Shown: one piece after another, positions 27,040 through 36,331 of the stretch
Layout of the letters: every line of letters starts with the position of its first letter
Position numbering within the stretch: position 1 is the first letter of the stretch
Assembly: GCA_024636585.1 (NCBI GenBank)
Contig: JAGXGS010000035.1
Span: 1 to 64,000, forward strand
Direction of reading: 5' to 3'
Length of the DNA: 64,000 nt
From: Thiogranum sp.
Lineage (GTDB): Bacteria; Pseudomonadota; Gammaproteobacteria; DSM-19610
The notes under the pieces: model-generated
Seen by the model: the letters and a program-made list of their open reading frames with translations, nothing else
Told to the model about the DNA's origin: nothing
Database searches by the model: none
Made by a program: the position numbers and the translations under genes

Positions 27040-27062
27040 GCCCGAATATACGGGCTTTTTTT
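27040..27062 (+). terminator. Intrinsic terminator in the ilvI leader (possible attenuator)
   Basis: GCCCG-AATATA-CGGGC followed by seven T forms a short hairpin with a U tract, 39 bases before the ilvI start codon. The gene to its left is on the other strand, so the only transcript it can end is one heading into ilvI. That makes it a candidate attenuator. I see no Ile/Val/Leu-rich leader peptide in front of it. Confidence 0.55.
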
Positions 27063-27101
27063 CTGGTTTTTTGCGCTATCAGATATCGGGAGATTTGACA
27101 G

Positions 27102-28796
27102 GTGGAGCTGACTGGCGCTGAGATTTTTGTGCGCTGCCTTGCTGAACAGGGAGTCGAACATTTATTCGGCTACCCTGGCGGGGCTGTATTGCCAATTTAC
27201 GATGCGCTTTACCAGCAGGACAAGGTCCAGCACGTGCTGGTGCGCCATGAACAGGCGGCGACGCATGCGGCCGACGGCTACGCGCGCTCCACCGGCAAAC
27301 CCGGTGTGGTGCTGGTAACTTCGGGTCCGGGCGCGACCAATGCAGTGACCGGTATCGCCACTGCGTATATGGACTCGATTCCGCTGGTGGTATTTACCGG
27401 GCAGGTGCCGACGGCGCTGATCGGTAATGATGCGTTTCAGGAAGTGGATAGCGTGGGCATCACGCGCCCGTGCGTAAAACACAACTTTCTGGTCAAGGAC
27501 GTCAGGGATCTGGCTACTACCATTAAAAAGGCTTTCTACATCGCGACCACCGGACGCCCTGGCCCGGTCGTGGTAGACATTCCAAAAGACGTCAGTGCCG
27601 CAAAAGCGGAATTCCACTACCCGAAGCGCGTCACCATGCGCTCCTACAATCCCGTTACCAAAGGGCATCCGCGCCAGATCAGGAAAGCAGTGGATCTGAT
27701 GCTGACCGCCAAACGCCCCATGCTGTACACGGGCGGTGGCGTAATCCTGTCCAATGCCAGCAGCCAGCTGGTGCAGCTGACCCGCCTGCTCGGTTTTCCT
27801 ATCACCAATACGCTGATGGGCCTGGGTGGCTATCCCGCCACTGACAGGCAATGCCTCGGCATGCTCGGAATGCACGGCACCTATGAAGCCAATATGGGCA
27901 TGCATAACTGCGACGTGCTGATTGCGATCGGTGCGCGTTTCGACGACCGGGTGACCGGCAACATCGAGAAATTCTGCCCCACTGCGCAGATCATCCATAT
28001 TGATATCGATCCGGCCAGTATTTCCAAGAACGTGAAGGTCGATGTGCCGATCGTGGGGCCGGTCGACCAGGTGCTCAAGGAAATGCTGGCGGTGATCAAG
28101 GAGATCAAGGGTAAGCCGGATGCCGCCGCGCTCCAGGTCTGGTGGAAACAAATCGAAGAATGGCGCGCCATGGACTGTCTGAAGTTCGACCGTGACAGCG
28201 AATTGATCAAGCCGCAGGCGGTGCTGGAATCTCTTTACAAAATCACGCGCGGGAATGCCTATGTGACCTCTGATGTGGGTCAGCATCAAATGTGGGCCGC
28301 GCAATTCTACAAATTCGACAAGCCGAACCGCTGGATTAATTCCGGCGGGCTGGGCACCATGGGCTTCGGTCTGCCGGCGGCGATGGGCGTGCAGTTTGCG
28401 CATCCGAAAGAGACGGTGGCCTGCGTGACCGGCGAGGGCAGTATCCAGATGTGTATTCAGGAGCTGTCGACCTGCCTTCAGTACAAGCTGCCGTTGAAGG
28501 TCATTAACCTGAACAATCGCTACCTCGGCATGGTGCGGCAGTGGCAGCAGTTCTTCTATGATGGCCGCTATGCCATGTCTTACATGGAGTCGCTGCCCGA
28601 CTTCGTCAAGCTGGCCGAGAGTTATGGCCACGTGGGGATGCAGATTACCAGACCTGAAGATGTCGAGCCGGCACTCAAGGAAGCATTCAAGATGAAAGAT
28701 CGGCTGGTGTTCATGGATTTTATTACCGACCAGTCGGAAAATGTTTATCCAATGATCCCGGCCGGCGCCGGCCAAAATGAAATGATTCTGGTGTAG
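27102..28796 (+). CDS. ilvI: Acetolactate synthase large subunit
   Basis: 564 aa starting with GTG 27102, which has GGGAG nine bases upstream. This ThDP enzyme condenses two pyruvates to acetolactate, or pyruvate with 2-oxobutyrate, the first common step to valine, leucine and isoleucine. Visible are the ThDP activating Glu in [16 protein letters not shown], the phosphate-binding [10 protein letters not shown], an FAD-binding middle domain ([14 protein letters not shown] region) and the GDGS-like ThDP motif, here [11 protein letters not shown] with Glu in place of Asp. The regulatory subunit ilvH follows after one base and ilvC after that. The symbol ilvI follows the pairing with ilvH; ilvB is an equal alternative. 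Confidence 0.95.
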   Translation: MELTGAEIFVRCLAEQGVEHLFGYPGGAVLPIYDALYQQDKVQHVLVRHEQAATHAADGYARSTGKPGVVLVTSGPGATNAVTGIATAYMDSIPLVVFTGQVPTALIGNDAFQEVDSVGITRPCVKHNFLVKDVRDLATTIKKAFYIATTGRPGPVVVDIPKDVSAAKAEFHYPKRVTMRSYNPVTKGHPRQIRKAVDLMLTAKRPMLYTGGGVILSNASSQLVQLTRLLGFPITNTLMGLGGYPATDRQCLGMLGMHGTYEANMGMHNCDVLIAIGARFDDRVTGNIEKFCPTAQIIHIDIDPASISKNVKVDVPIVGPVDQVLKEMLAVIKEIKGKPDAAALQVWWKQIEEWRAMDCLKFDRDSELIKPQAVLESLYKITRGNAYVTSDVGQHQMWAAQFYKFDKPNRWINSGGLGTMGFGLPAAMGVQFAHPKETVACVTGEGSIQMCIQELSTCLQYKLPLKVINLNNRYLGMVRQWQQFFYDGRYAMSYMESLPDFVKLAESYGHVGMQITRPEDVEPALKEAFKMKDRLVFMDFITDQSENVYPMIPAGAGQNEMILV

Positions 28797-28797
28797 C

Positions 28798-29289
28798 ATG
28801 CGGCACATTCTTTCTATATTGATGGAAAACGAAGCAGGCGCACTGTCACGGGTGGCAGGCCTGTTTTCGGCACGCGGCTATAACATCGAATCGCTGACCG
28901 TGGCGCCGACCGAAGATGAATCGCTGTCGCGCATGACGCTGGTCACTACTGGCACCGATGAGGTGGTCGAGCAGATCACCAAACAGCTCAACAAGCTGAT
29001 CGATGTCGTCAAGCTCATGGATATGCAGGAAGGACCGCATATCGAGCGCGAAATGATGTTGATCAAGACGCGGGCGATCGGCCCGGCGCGCGAAGAAGTG
29101 AAGCGCCTGTCGGACATTTTCCGCGGTCGTATCATCGACGTCACCGACAAGATCTACACCATTGAAGTTACCGGCACCAGCGCCAAGCTGAATGCCTTTG
29201 TCGAAGCCATGGCTGAGACCGACATCATTGAAGTTGTCCGGTCCGGCGTGATGGGAATCGCACGCGGCGAAAAATCCTTGCGTGTGTAA
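28798..29289 (+). CDS. ilvH: Acetolactate synthase small (regulatory) subunit
   Basis: 163 aa, the usual length for IlvH. An N-terminal ACT domain (HILSILMENEAGALSRVAGL, then SARGYNIESLTV) binds valine at dimer interfaces for feedback inhibition. The C-terminal half (about 80-163, IKTRAIGPAREEVKRLSDIF) activates the large subunit. The gene starts one base after the ilvI stop, so equal expression by coupled translation is expected. ilvC follows 33 bases later. Confidence 0.96.
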   Translation: MRHILSILMENEAGALSRVAGLFSARGYNIESLTVAPTEDESLSRMTLVTTGTDEVVEQITKQLNKLIDVVKLMDMQEGPHIEREMMLIKTRAIGPAREEVKRLSDIFRGRIIDVTDKIYTIEVTGTSAKLNAFVEAMAETDIIEVVRSGVMGIARGEKSLRV

Positions 29290-30345
<1,056 letters not shown>

Positions 30346-30348
30346 GAT

Positions 30349-30384
30349 CACCACCGGGGCCGCGTCAGCGGCCCCTCTGGTGTT
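30349..30384 (+). terminator. Hairpin after ilvC
   Basis: GGGGCCGC-GTCA-GCGGCCCC (30356-30375), extended by flanking CACCA/TGGTG pairs, forms a strong stem. It is followed only by gttatt, so termination may be partial. It would set ilv expression apart from the psd-like/pssA pair. Confidence 0.6.
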
Positions 30385-30414
30385 ATTCCCCGGTTGCTAT
30401 AATCACGCGTACGC

Positions 30415-31032
30415 ATGATTCAAAATCGCTATCCCTATTTTGCCCGGCCAGGTTGGTTGCCGCTGGCGCTGTGTGTCATTGCCGCCGTGATTGTCTCGCA
30501 GATTGCAGGCTGGGCCTGGTCGGTTCCCTTCTGGTTGCTGTGTCTGTTTGTCGTGTACGTCTTTCGCGATCCGCGCAGGGAAATTTCCTCGAGTCCACTG
30601 GCGGTGGTAAGCCCGGCGGATGGCGTGGTCATGTCGGTAGATGAAGTTCGTGATCCCTATCTGGATCGGGAGGCAATCCGCCTGTCAGTCGAAATGAGGC
30701 GCACCGGCGTCTACAGCACCCGCAGCCCGGTAGAGGGCAAGATCCTGGAACCGCGCAATTCGACCGCCGGTGATGATCAGCCGCACGGCGTGTGGCTGAA
30801 AACCGATGAAGATGATGACCTGGTGGTGGTGATGCATCGCGGTCCGCTGCGGAATCTGCCGCGCTGCTTCGTGCGTATCGGGGAGCGCATCGGACAGGGG
30901 CAGCGTTGCGGTTACATCCACATGGGTGGCAAGGTCGACATTTATCTGCCGATCAACAGCCGTCCGCAGGTGCAGCCCGGGGCGCACGTAAAAGCAGGAT
31001 CAGATGTAATCGCTACACTTGTACACAAGTGA
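30415..31032 (+). CDS. Phosphatidylserine decarboxylase-like protein lacking the self-cleavage residues
   Basis: 205 aa with two hydrophobic segments at about 15-48 and a PSD-type domain (VYVFRDPRREI, SPADGVVMSVDEV, RSPVEGKI). Active PSD proenzymes cut themselves at Gly-Ser to make a pyruvoyl group, helped by a His in an N-V-H-x-NR-P motif. Here the His position is Tyr100 (GVYSTRSPVEG) and the cleavage Ser is Gly172 (HMGGKVDIYLP; codon GGC at 30928-30930). Asp69 remains. Both catalytic residues are thus missing, although the fold-defining segments are well kept, so the protein is probably an intact pseudoenzyme rather than a decayed gene. It precedes pssA by 47 bases, so a regulatory or scaffold role in phosphatidylserine metabolism is possible. 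Confidence 0.75.
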   Translation: MIQNRYPYFARPGWLPLALCVIAAVIVSQIAGWAWSVPFWLLCLFVVYVFRDPRREISSSPLAVVSPADGVVMSVDEVRDPYLDREAIRLSVEMRRTGVYSTRSPVEGKILEPRNSTAGDDQPHGVWLKTDEDDDLVVVMHRGPLRNLPRCFVRIGERIGQGQRCGYIHMGGKVDIYLPINSRPQVQPGAHVKAGSDVIATLVHK

Positions 31033-31079
31033 GGCTTTCGCGGAAGCCCGCCAACCTCTGAGACGGAACCGGCACATTT

Positions 31080-31856
31080 ATGGAAGAAGACAAACCCAAC
31101 GCTCCCACTCCCCGCCGCCGCGGTATTTACCTGTTGCCGAACCTGTTTACCACGGCAGGCCTGTTCGCCGGCTTTTATGCCATTGTTGCGGCCATGGGCA
31201 ACAACTTCGAAGCTGCCGCAATTGCCATTTTTATCGCCATGGTCATGGATGGCATCGATGGCCGGGTAGCGCGCCTGACCAATACCCAAAGTGAATTTGG
31301 TGTTCAGTACGACAGTCTGTCGGATATGGTGTGCTTCGGTCTGGCGCCGGCCCTGGTAATTTTCCAGTGGACGCTGCGTACCATGATCGAGCAGGGCGGC
31401 CTGCTGTCGAACCTCGGCTGGCTGGCGGCGTTTATCTATACGGCCGCTGCAGCATTGCGCCTGGCGCGTTTCAACACCCAGGTTGCGACGGCTGACAAGC
31501 ATTACTTTCAGGGGCTTCCGAGTCCGTCCGCGGCCGGGCTGCTGGCGGGGCTGGTCTGGTTCAGCAGTGCACAGGGACTGGAAGGCAGTGATATGTGGGT
31601 TCTCGGCGCACTGCTGGCGGTTGGCGCGGGCGCTCTGATGGTCAGCAATGTGCGCTATTACAGTTTCAAGGAAATAGACTTCAAAAATCGGGTGCCATTC
31701 GTGGCGATGTTTCTGGTAGTGCTGGTATTTGTGGTGGTTTCCAGTGACCCGCCCAGCGTTCTGTTTTTCGGGTTCCTGCTGTATGTCATCTCAGGTCCGG
31801 TTGTTACGCTTTACCAGATTCGCCAGCGGCGCAAGCAGCGCAAATCGCAGTCCTGA
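31080..31856 (+). CDS. pssA: CDP-diacylglycerol-serine O-phosphatidyltransferase
   Basis: 258 aa, integral membrane. The CDP-alcohol phosphotransferase signature is complete: MDGIDGRVARLTNTQSEFG with DSLSDMVCFGLAP (D-x2-DG-x2-AR-x8-G-x3-D-x3-D). It joins serine to CDP-diacylglycerol, giving phosphatidylserine. About six to eight membrane helices follow the polar N-terminus (EEDKPNAPTPRRRG). The companion decarboxylase-like gene directly upstream lacks catalytic residues, so a working psd must be elsewhere if the cell makes phosphatidylethanolamine by this route. The stop is seven bases from the convergent degenerate HD-GYP gene. Confidence 0.93.
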   Translation: MEEDKPNAPTPRRRGIYLLPNLFTTAGLFAGFYAIVAAMGNNFEAAAIAIFIAMVMDGIDGRVARLTNTQSEFGVQYDSLSDMVCFGLAPALVIFQWTLRTMIEQGGLLSNLGWLAAFIYTAAAALRLARFNTQVATADKHYFQGLPSPSAAGLLAGLVWFSSAQGLEGSDMWVLGALLAVGAGALMVSNVRYYSFKEIDFKNRVPFVAMFLVVLVFVVVSSDPPSVLFFGFLLYVISGPVVTLYQIRQRRKQRKSQS

Positions 31857-31862
31857 AGTTTC

Positions 31863-33968
31863 TCAGATCGTGGTTTGCCAGTCTGACCAGTCGCTGCGAT
31901 TCTCGGCGACATGGAACAGGGCGGCGACCACATGGCGGTCGTATTTCACACCGGCATCCTGGAGCAATCGATCCAGTGCCGCCTGAATGCTGATCGCATC
32001 GCGGTAGGCGCGTGGACTGACCAGCGCGACGAAAGCATTGGCGACGGCCAGAATGCGGGCGGTCAGCAGAATGTCATCGCCACTCAGCGCCTGCGGATAG
32101 CCGCTGCCATCGAGATGCTCCTGCTTCTGCCGGATGGTATCCAGCACCTGCCCCTCAAACTCCAGATCCTCGAGCATTTCCACACCATACTGTACGTGAC
32201 GCTGTGCCAGGTCCTGTTCGGCATCGGTGAGTGCTGTGGTTTTGGTGAGGATTTCTCTGGGCACGAAAATCTTGCCGAGATTGGCCAGGCTGGCGGCCAT
32301 GTCCAGAGTCTGCCGGTCCGCTTTGCTGAGCTTCAGTTCACGACCGATGGCGTTGGCGACTTCTGCCATGCGCGCCGAGTGATTCGCGGAGTAGGGATCG
32401 TGGAGGTCGACGACCTGCATGAGCGTATCGACGAGCCGGCGCAGCAGAGTCGCGTGTTTACGCTGTGCAAGACGCAGCGCCGTAGTGTCCTGCATTACCA
32501 GCAGAATCGCATTGAAGCGTTCGCCCAACCGGTCGACCGGCACTATTGAACACTGGAAAATGCGCGTGTCTCCGCCGATGGACATTTCCCGGGTGCAGTG
32601 CTGTATCTCGCCGTTTGCATGCAGCTGTTCGATAGCAGCGAGCAGCGGCTGTGCGTTGGCCGGGCCAATGACAGCGCCCAGAGACTGTCCGGTCAATTCG
32701 TGCGCATCTGTATTGACCCGTGTCGCCAGACGGGTGTTGGCAAATAGAAGTTGCTGCTGATCATCGAGCAGCATTATCAGCGCCTCGGTGTTATCGGTTA
32801 CAGCATGCAGCAGTTCGGTTTGCTTCTGCAGTGCCAGCGACTTGTTGCGCAACGCTTCGGCATCATGTCGGGCCCGCACACTGCTGCCATGCCGCCAGGC
32901 CGCCACCAGAGTCGCCGCAAAGAAAAACAGCAGCAGCGAGAATGAAGTGATTATGAAACGCCGGTGACGATTGGATTCCTGCAGGGCTTCGCCAGCGTCG
33001 ACCTGCTGGCTCAGGACCCATGGCGACGAGGGTATGCTGCGGCTGGTGGCAAGCACCGCATGGCCAAGATAATTGCGGAAGAGACCGAAGCTGCCAGGCT
33101 CGGTTACGGCCACGGCGGCCGCAAGATTGGAACGGTCCAGTGGCAGCGACTTGCGCGTCGGCACACCGCCGCCGCGCGTGGGAGACAGGTACAGCACCTG
33201 CCGGTCTTCGCTCTTCAGTAACAGTGATTCATCGCCGGCCGTCAGCGCGACTCCGGTGTTCAGCAGCGGATACAGTGTGCGGGCGGCATTATGCACGCCG
33301 AGTATCACTCCACTGCTGCCGCTGTCGGTCTGCGCACCCAGCACCGCCGGTACCGGCACGGCAATGCCGAACAGGACACGATCGTGGGCGTCCAGTACCA
33401 GTTCGCTGAACGTCACGCGACCTGTCTGCTGGGCGAGCTCGACCGCCGCTGCGAGAGCGGCACCGATTTCCGGCATACCCGAAGTCGCTACCACCCGGCG
33501 CTGCCCGGCATCGAACAGGGCCAGACCATTAGCGCGCCGCTGTGGGACGTTTGCAGTAATCAATGACTGCTGCCCGTCCGCTGTGAATCCATAGCGCTCG
33601 GCGCTGGCCAGGATCAGGTTGCGCAGGTAACCAAGCTGGGCCGGTTCATCGCTGGAGTCGGCGCTGTCGCGGTGCTGGCTGAGCTGCCAGAGATACAGCT
33701 GCAGGGAGGCATTGTTGGCGAGTTCGTTCAGTGACTGCTGTTGCAGTGCCAACCAGTCTTCTATGGCCTGTACCCGTGTCTCCGCCACCTGGCCCAGACG
33801 GATCGACCAGGCGTCGAGGTCGCGCTGACGCTCTTTCTGTACGTAGGCACTGATGAGCAGGCTACCGGCAATAAGGATGGCGACCAGCGCGAGAATGCCC
33901 CCCCATACGGGTCGGGTAATTGATGTTTTCACAGTGCGCTGTCCGTTTAATCCGGTAGGTGGATCCAC
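31863..33968 (-). CDS. Membrane sensor with PAS and degenerate HD-GYP domain
   Basis: 701 aa. TM1 at about 21-42, a periplasmic sensor region of about 300 residues (dCache-like by size), TM2 at about 338-357, a PAS-like domain at about 388-495, and an HD-GYP-like domain at about 505-690. The metal-binding His-Asp is replaced: LANLGKIFVPREIL has Ala562-Asn563 where active enzymes have HD. HHExxDGxGYP has become KQEHLDGSGYP. His530 and His591 remain. Catalysis is unlikely; c-di-GMP or protein binding may be kept. It overlaps the lapG-like gene by 22 bases, so the two are coupled. GTG 33932, just after the lapG stop, is an alternative start. Confidence 0.85.
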   Translation of the reverse strand: MDPPTGLNGQRTVKTSITRPVWGGILALVAILIAGSLLISAYVQKERQRDLDAWSIRLGQVAETRVQAIEDWLALQQQSLNELANNASLQLYLWQLSQHRDSADSSDEPAQLGYLRNLILASAERYGFTADGQQSLITANVPQRRANGLALFDAGQRRVVATSGMPEIGAALAAAVELAQQTGRVTFSELVLDAHDRVLFGIAVPVPAVLGAQTDSGSSGVILGVHNAARTLYPLLNTGVALTAGDESLLLKSEDRQVLYLSPTRGGGVPTRKSLPLDRSNLAAAVAVTEPGSFGLFRNYLGHAVLATSRSIPSSPWVLSQQVDAGEALQESNRHRRFIITSFSLLLFFFAATLVAAWRHGSSVRARHDAEALRNKSLALQKQTELLHAVTDNTEALIMLLDDQQQLLFANTRLATRVNTDAHELTGQSLGAVIGPANAQPLLAAIEQLHANGEIQHCTREMSIGGDTRIFQCSIVPVDRLGERFNAILLVMQDTTALRLAQRKHATLLRRLVDTLMQVVDLHDPYSANHSARMAEVANAIGRELKLSKADRQTLDMAASLANLGKIFVPREILTKTTALTDAEQDLAQRHVQYGVEMLEDLEFEGQVLDTIRQKQEHLDGSGYPQALSGDDILLTARILAVANAFVALVSPRAYRDAISIQAALDRLLQDAGVKYDRHVVAALFHVAENRSDWSDWQTTI

Positions 33969-34663
33969 CAGTTCTGCTCATTGATTGAATACACCGGCGC
34001 ATAATGCACGATGTCCCGGTGTGAAATCACGTCCCGCGTCTGGTTGTCGAGAATCAGGATATCATCGTTCTGCGCTACCGCCAGTACTGCATGTGGTACG
34101 CGAAGGTTGGTGTCCTGCAGCACTACGATGCGTAATTCTTCGCTGGCGAAGCCGAGCCATAAAAGCGAAAACAGCTTGGTGAGGGCGTAGTCTTCGCAGT
34201 CGCCGTTATTGTCGAGGAATTCCCGCACCACTGCCCAGTAGTCCTCGACACCGTAATTATCGATGTCCAGCACGTAATTCCTGCGGTTCGCAAAGCTGTT
34301 CACGGCCTTGAGCTGTTCGGCGCGCGGCCGATCGCGCAGGCTGTCAAGAAAGGCCAGCCAGTCATCGAGATGACAGCGGTTGAACTGCGTCGCATTGCAG
34401 CGTCCATCCGGCGTATCGATCAGAATATGGCGTTGCAGGGCGCCCAGCCATTGCCTGAATATGCCCATGTCGGCTTGCTGGCTTTGTCGATAGCCGAACA
34501 GGTTATCGTTGAAGGCAGCATGTCCGGGTGTGGTATGCAGACCGAGCCAGAAGCCGGCCAGCATCAGGGCCGGCAGTGAAAATAGCTTGTTATAGGTCAA
34601 TTGTCTTTGCCGGCCAACTCTTTTAATATGCGCACAAACCGTCGCCAGATGCAGACGATTCAA
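33947..34663 (-). CDS. LapG-like periplasmic cysteine protease (BTLCP family)
   Basis: 238 aa by the track, starting with TTG; a second TTG at 34600 gives a cleaner signal peptide (NKLFSLPALMLAGFWLGL) and may be the true start. The mature domain is of the bacterial transglutaminase-like cysteine protease type: Cys156 in NNGDCEDYALTKLF, His191 in VPHAVLAV and Asp206 in ILDNQTRDV form the triad. LapG cleaves the N-terminal region of large RTX adhesins at a di-Ala site unless held by LapD when c-di-GMP is high. No LapD or RTX adhesin is beside it. Instead it is translationally joined to a membrane protein with a degenerate HD-GYP domain. Confidence 0.87.
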   Translation of the reverse strand: MNRLHLATVCAHIKRVGRQRQLTYNKLFSLPALMLAGFWLGLHTTPGHAAFNDNLFGYRQSQQADMGIFRQWLGALQRHILIDTPDGRCNATQFNRCHLDDWLAFLDSLRDRPRAEQLKAVNSFANRRNYVLDIDNYGVEDYWAVVREFLDNNGDCEDYALTKLFSLLWLGFASEELRIVVLQDTNLRVPHAVLAVAQNDDILILDNQTRDVISHRDIVHYAPVYSINEQNWWIHLPD

Positions 34664-34705
34664 AAAATTTCTGTTTCACGCGCGTAAATTAACTGGGGAA
34701 GGATA

Positions 34706-36043
34706 ATGGTTCAAGCAATAATCAGGGATAAAAACCGCATTGGAACGATTCTCTTTTCGATTTTGCTCGCCGCACCACTTGCGGCAGGGGCGCAGGAAGA
34801 GCCAATCCCGCCGGTTGATCCGGTGCCAACAGTTGGGCAAACCGCGAATGAAGCCCTGTTCCGGGAAGGCATGGAGGCACTCGAGGACCAGCGGCTGAAA
34901 TCCGCCATCCGCGCCTTCAGCACGATTCTTGACGATGAGCCGGAACTGCACCGCGCCAAACTGGAGCTGGCTCTCGCTTACTATCGCTCGATGCGCTACG
35001 AGAAAGCCGAGCGGCTGGCCAGCCAGGTCCTGGACGATCCTGCCACACCACCGGAAGTGCGCGTCACCATCCTGGCATTTCTTGCGCAGGTTCGCCGCGA
35101 CGCCGAGGAATATGGCGAAAAACACAATTTCACGCCGTTTATCGCCGCGGGCATCATGCACGATACGAACGTCAATGTGGGACCCAGTGTCGCCGGGGTG
35201 CGGGTGGGGGATACCACTTTGACGCTGGCGCCGGATTCATTGAGCCAGTCTGATAATGCCTATATCGGCAATGCAGGATTCGACCATCTCTATCAGTCAG
35301 GGAAGCGCGTGGAAGTGGGCGAGCAGAGCGCGGCGCTGCTGTGGCAGAGCGGCGCCAGCGTCTACTGGCGGCGTTACCACGAACAGAATGACTATGACAT
35401 GATGGTCGCCAGCATCAACACCGGACCGGCAATCCTGATGCTGCGCAAATGGCGGGCTTCCCTGCAGTTGCGCAGTGATTACCTGACTCTGGCCGGCCAT
35501 GCACTCAGCTGGATCAATAGCGTCGAGCCCGCCGTGACCTGGCAGTTCAACAATGGTGAGCTGACTTTGGAGGGTAACTATTCCTACCGCAGCTATCACC
35601 GCAATGAAGACGAAGGACGCGAGGGCGATTATGGCTATCTCGGCGTTACCCTCAGTCGCTATCTCGATAATCGCAGATTTGCGTTGACCGCCGGCGCGCG
35701 AGCCGTTGGTTTTAATGCTGATGCCGACCAGTTTGCTTATACCGGCGGCCAGATCAATGCCGGTATCAGTGGCATACCCTGGCCGAACGGGACGGCCTAT
35801 GCACGCGGTCGCTACTCTGATTTTTACTACCAGGGTGATACGCCTTCCTTCAACAAGGAGCGGCACGATCAGGAATACCTCGCCACGCTCGGTCTCACCC
35901 ATACGTTCAGGAACGATGACGATCTGTTGAAAAACTGGGTGGTGAATGCCTTCTGGGAGCGAACATTCAACGATTCGAACATCAGCGGGTTCTATACCTA
36001 TACGCGGTATCAGACGATGCTGATGCTGTCGCGCAGCTTTTAG
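34706..36043 (+). CDS. Slam-like outer-membrane protein: TPR plus beta-barrel
   Basis: 445 aa with GGGGAAGGA before the ATG. A signal peptide (about 1-28, to AAGAQEE) is followed by TPR-like helices (about 45-135, including LELALAYYRSMRYEKAERLA and TPPEVRVTILAFLAQVRRD). A beta-barrel of about 290 residues follows, beginning FTPFIAAGIMHDTNVNVGP and ending with MLMLSRSF. This layout and the DTNVN signature match DUF560/Slam proteins, which move lipoproteins or other clients to the cell surface. It is divergent from the lapG-like gene and precedes the proline-rich and PEP-CTERM genes. No lipoprotein client is adjacent, so its substrate is unclear. Confidence 0.8.
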   Translation: MVQAIIRDKNRIGTILFSILLAAPLAAGAQEEPIPPVDPVPTVGQTANEALFREGMEALEDQRLKSAIRAFSTILDDEPELHRAKLELALAYYRSMRYEKAERLASQVLDDPATPPEVRVTILAFLAQVRRDAEEYGEKHNFTPFIAAGIMHDTNVNVGPSVAGVRVGDTTLTLAPDSLSQSDNAYIGNAGFDHLYQSGKRVEVGEQSAALLWQSGASVYWRRYHEQNDYDMMVASINTGPAILMLRKWRASLQLRSDYLTLAGHALSWINSVEPAVTWQFNNGELTLEGNYSYRSYHRNEDEGREGDYGYLGVTLSRYLDNRRFALTAGARAVGFNADADQFAYTGGQINAGISGIPWPNGTAYARGRYSDFYYQGDTPSFNKERHDQEYLATLGLTHTFRNDDDLLKNWVVNAFWERTFNDSNISGFYTYTRYQTMLMLSRSF

Positions 36044-36219
36044 CGGATAACGATGTGTCGGACTATATTACAGTTGGTGCTGCGGTTGGGTTGCTCTAGA
36101 CCGGTTAGGCAACCTTCTGAAATACAAGCTGTTTTATGGGCCCGAAACGGGGCTGCCGCAACCGTGCTGTGTCGGCTAAATTTACATTGTTTGCGCCATA
36201 ACGCTGACAGCCTTTGAAA

Positions 36220-36237
36220 CGTCGCCTGTAAGCGACG
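36220..36237. promoter_or_regulatory. Hairpin/dyad upstream of the sigma-54 promoter
   Basis: CGTCGC-CTGTAA-GCGACG is an 18-base dyad that ends 24 bases before the GG of the sigma-54-type promoter. It may be an activator site, although sigma-54 activators usually bind further upstream. It may also be a chance hairpin. Confidence 0.35.
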
Positions 36238-36260
36238 GTTAATCAAGGCAATTCCAGTTA

Positions 36261-36276
36261 CGGCACAGTCATTGCA
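36261..36276 (+). promoter_or_regulatory. Sigma-54-type -24/-12 promoter before the proline-rich protein
   Basis: CGGCACAGTCATTGCA matches the RpoN consensus TGGCAC-N5-TTGCA except for the first base, with GG and GC separated by ten bases as required. It lies 56 bases before the chosen ATG at 36332. RpoN control is known for PEP-CTERM genes in some species, and a PEP-CTERM gene is the next gene downstream. Confidence 0.5.
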
Positions 36277-36331
36277 AAGCATATGCTATAGGTCTCTTCT
36301 GGACTGGCGAAGCTATTTGGGAAAATCACTG

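Noticed and set aside
26881-27111. Leader peptide for ilvI
   Set aside because: The open frame lacks a run of Ile, Val or Leu codons and covers the whole intergenic region by chance.
27162-28808. 548-aa ORF antisense to ilvI
   Set aside because: Same codon-bias effect; no domain pattern.
34706-36043. Plain TPR protein annotation
   Set aside because: The C-terminal 290 residues have alternating strand pattern and terminal Phe of an outer-membrane barrel with the DTNVN signature, so the Slam-like call is better.
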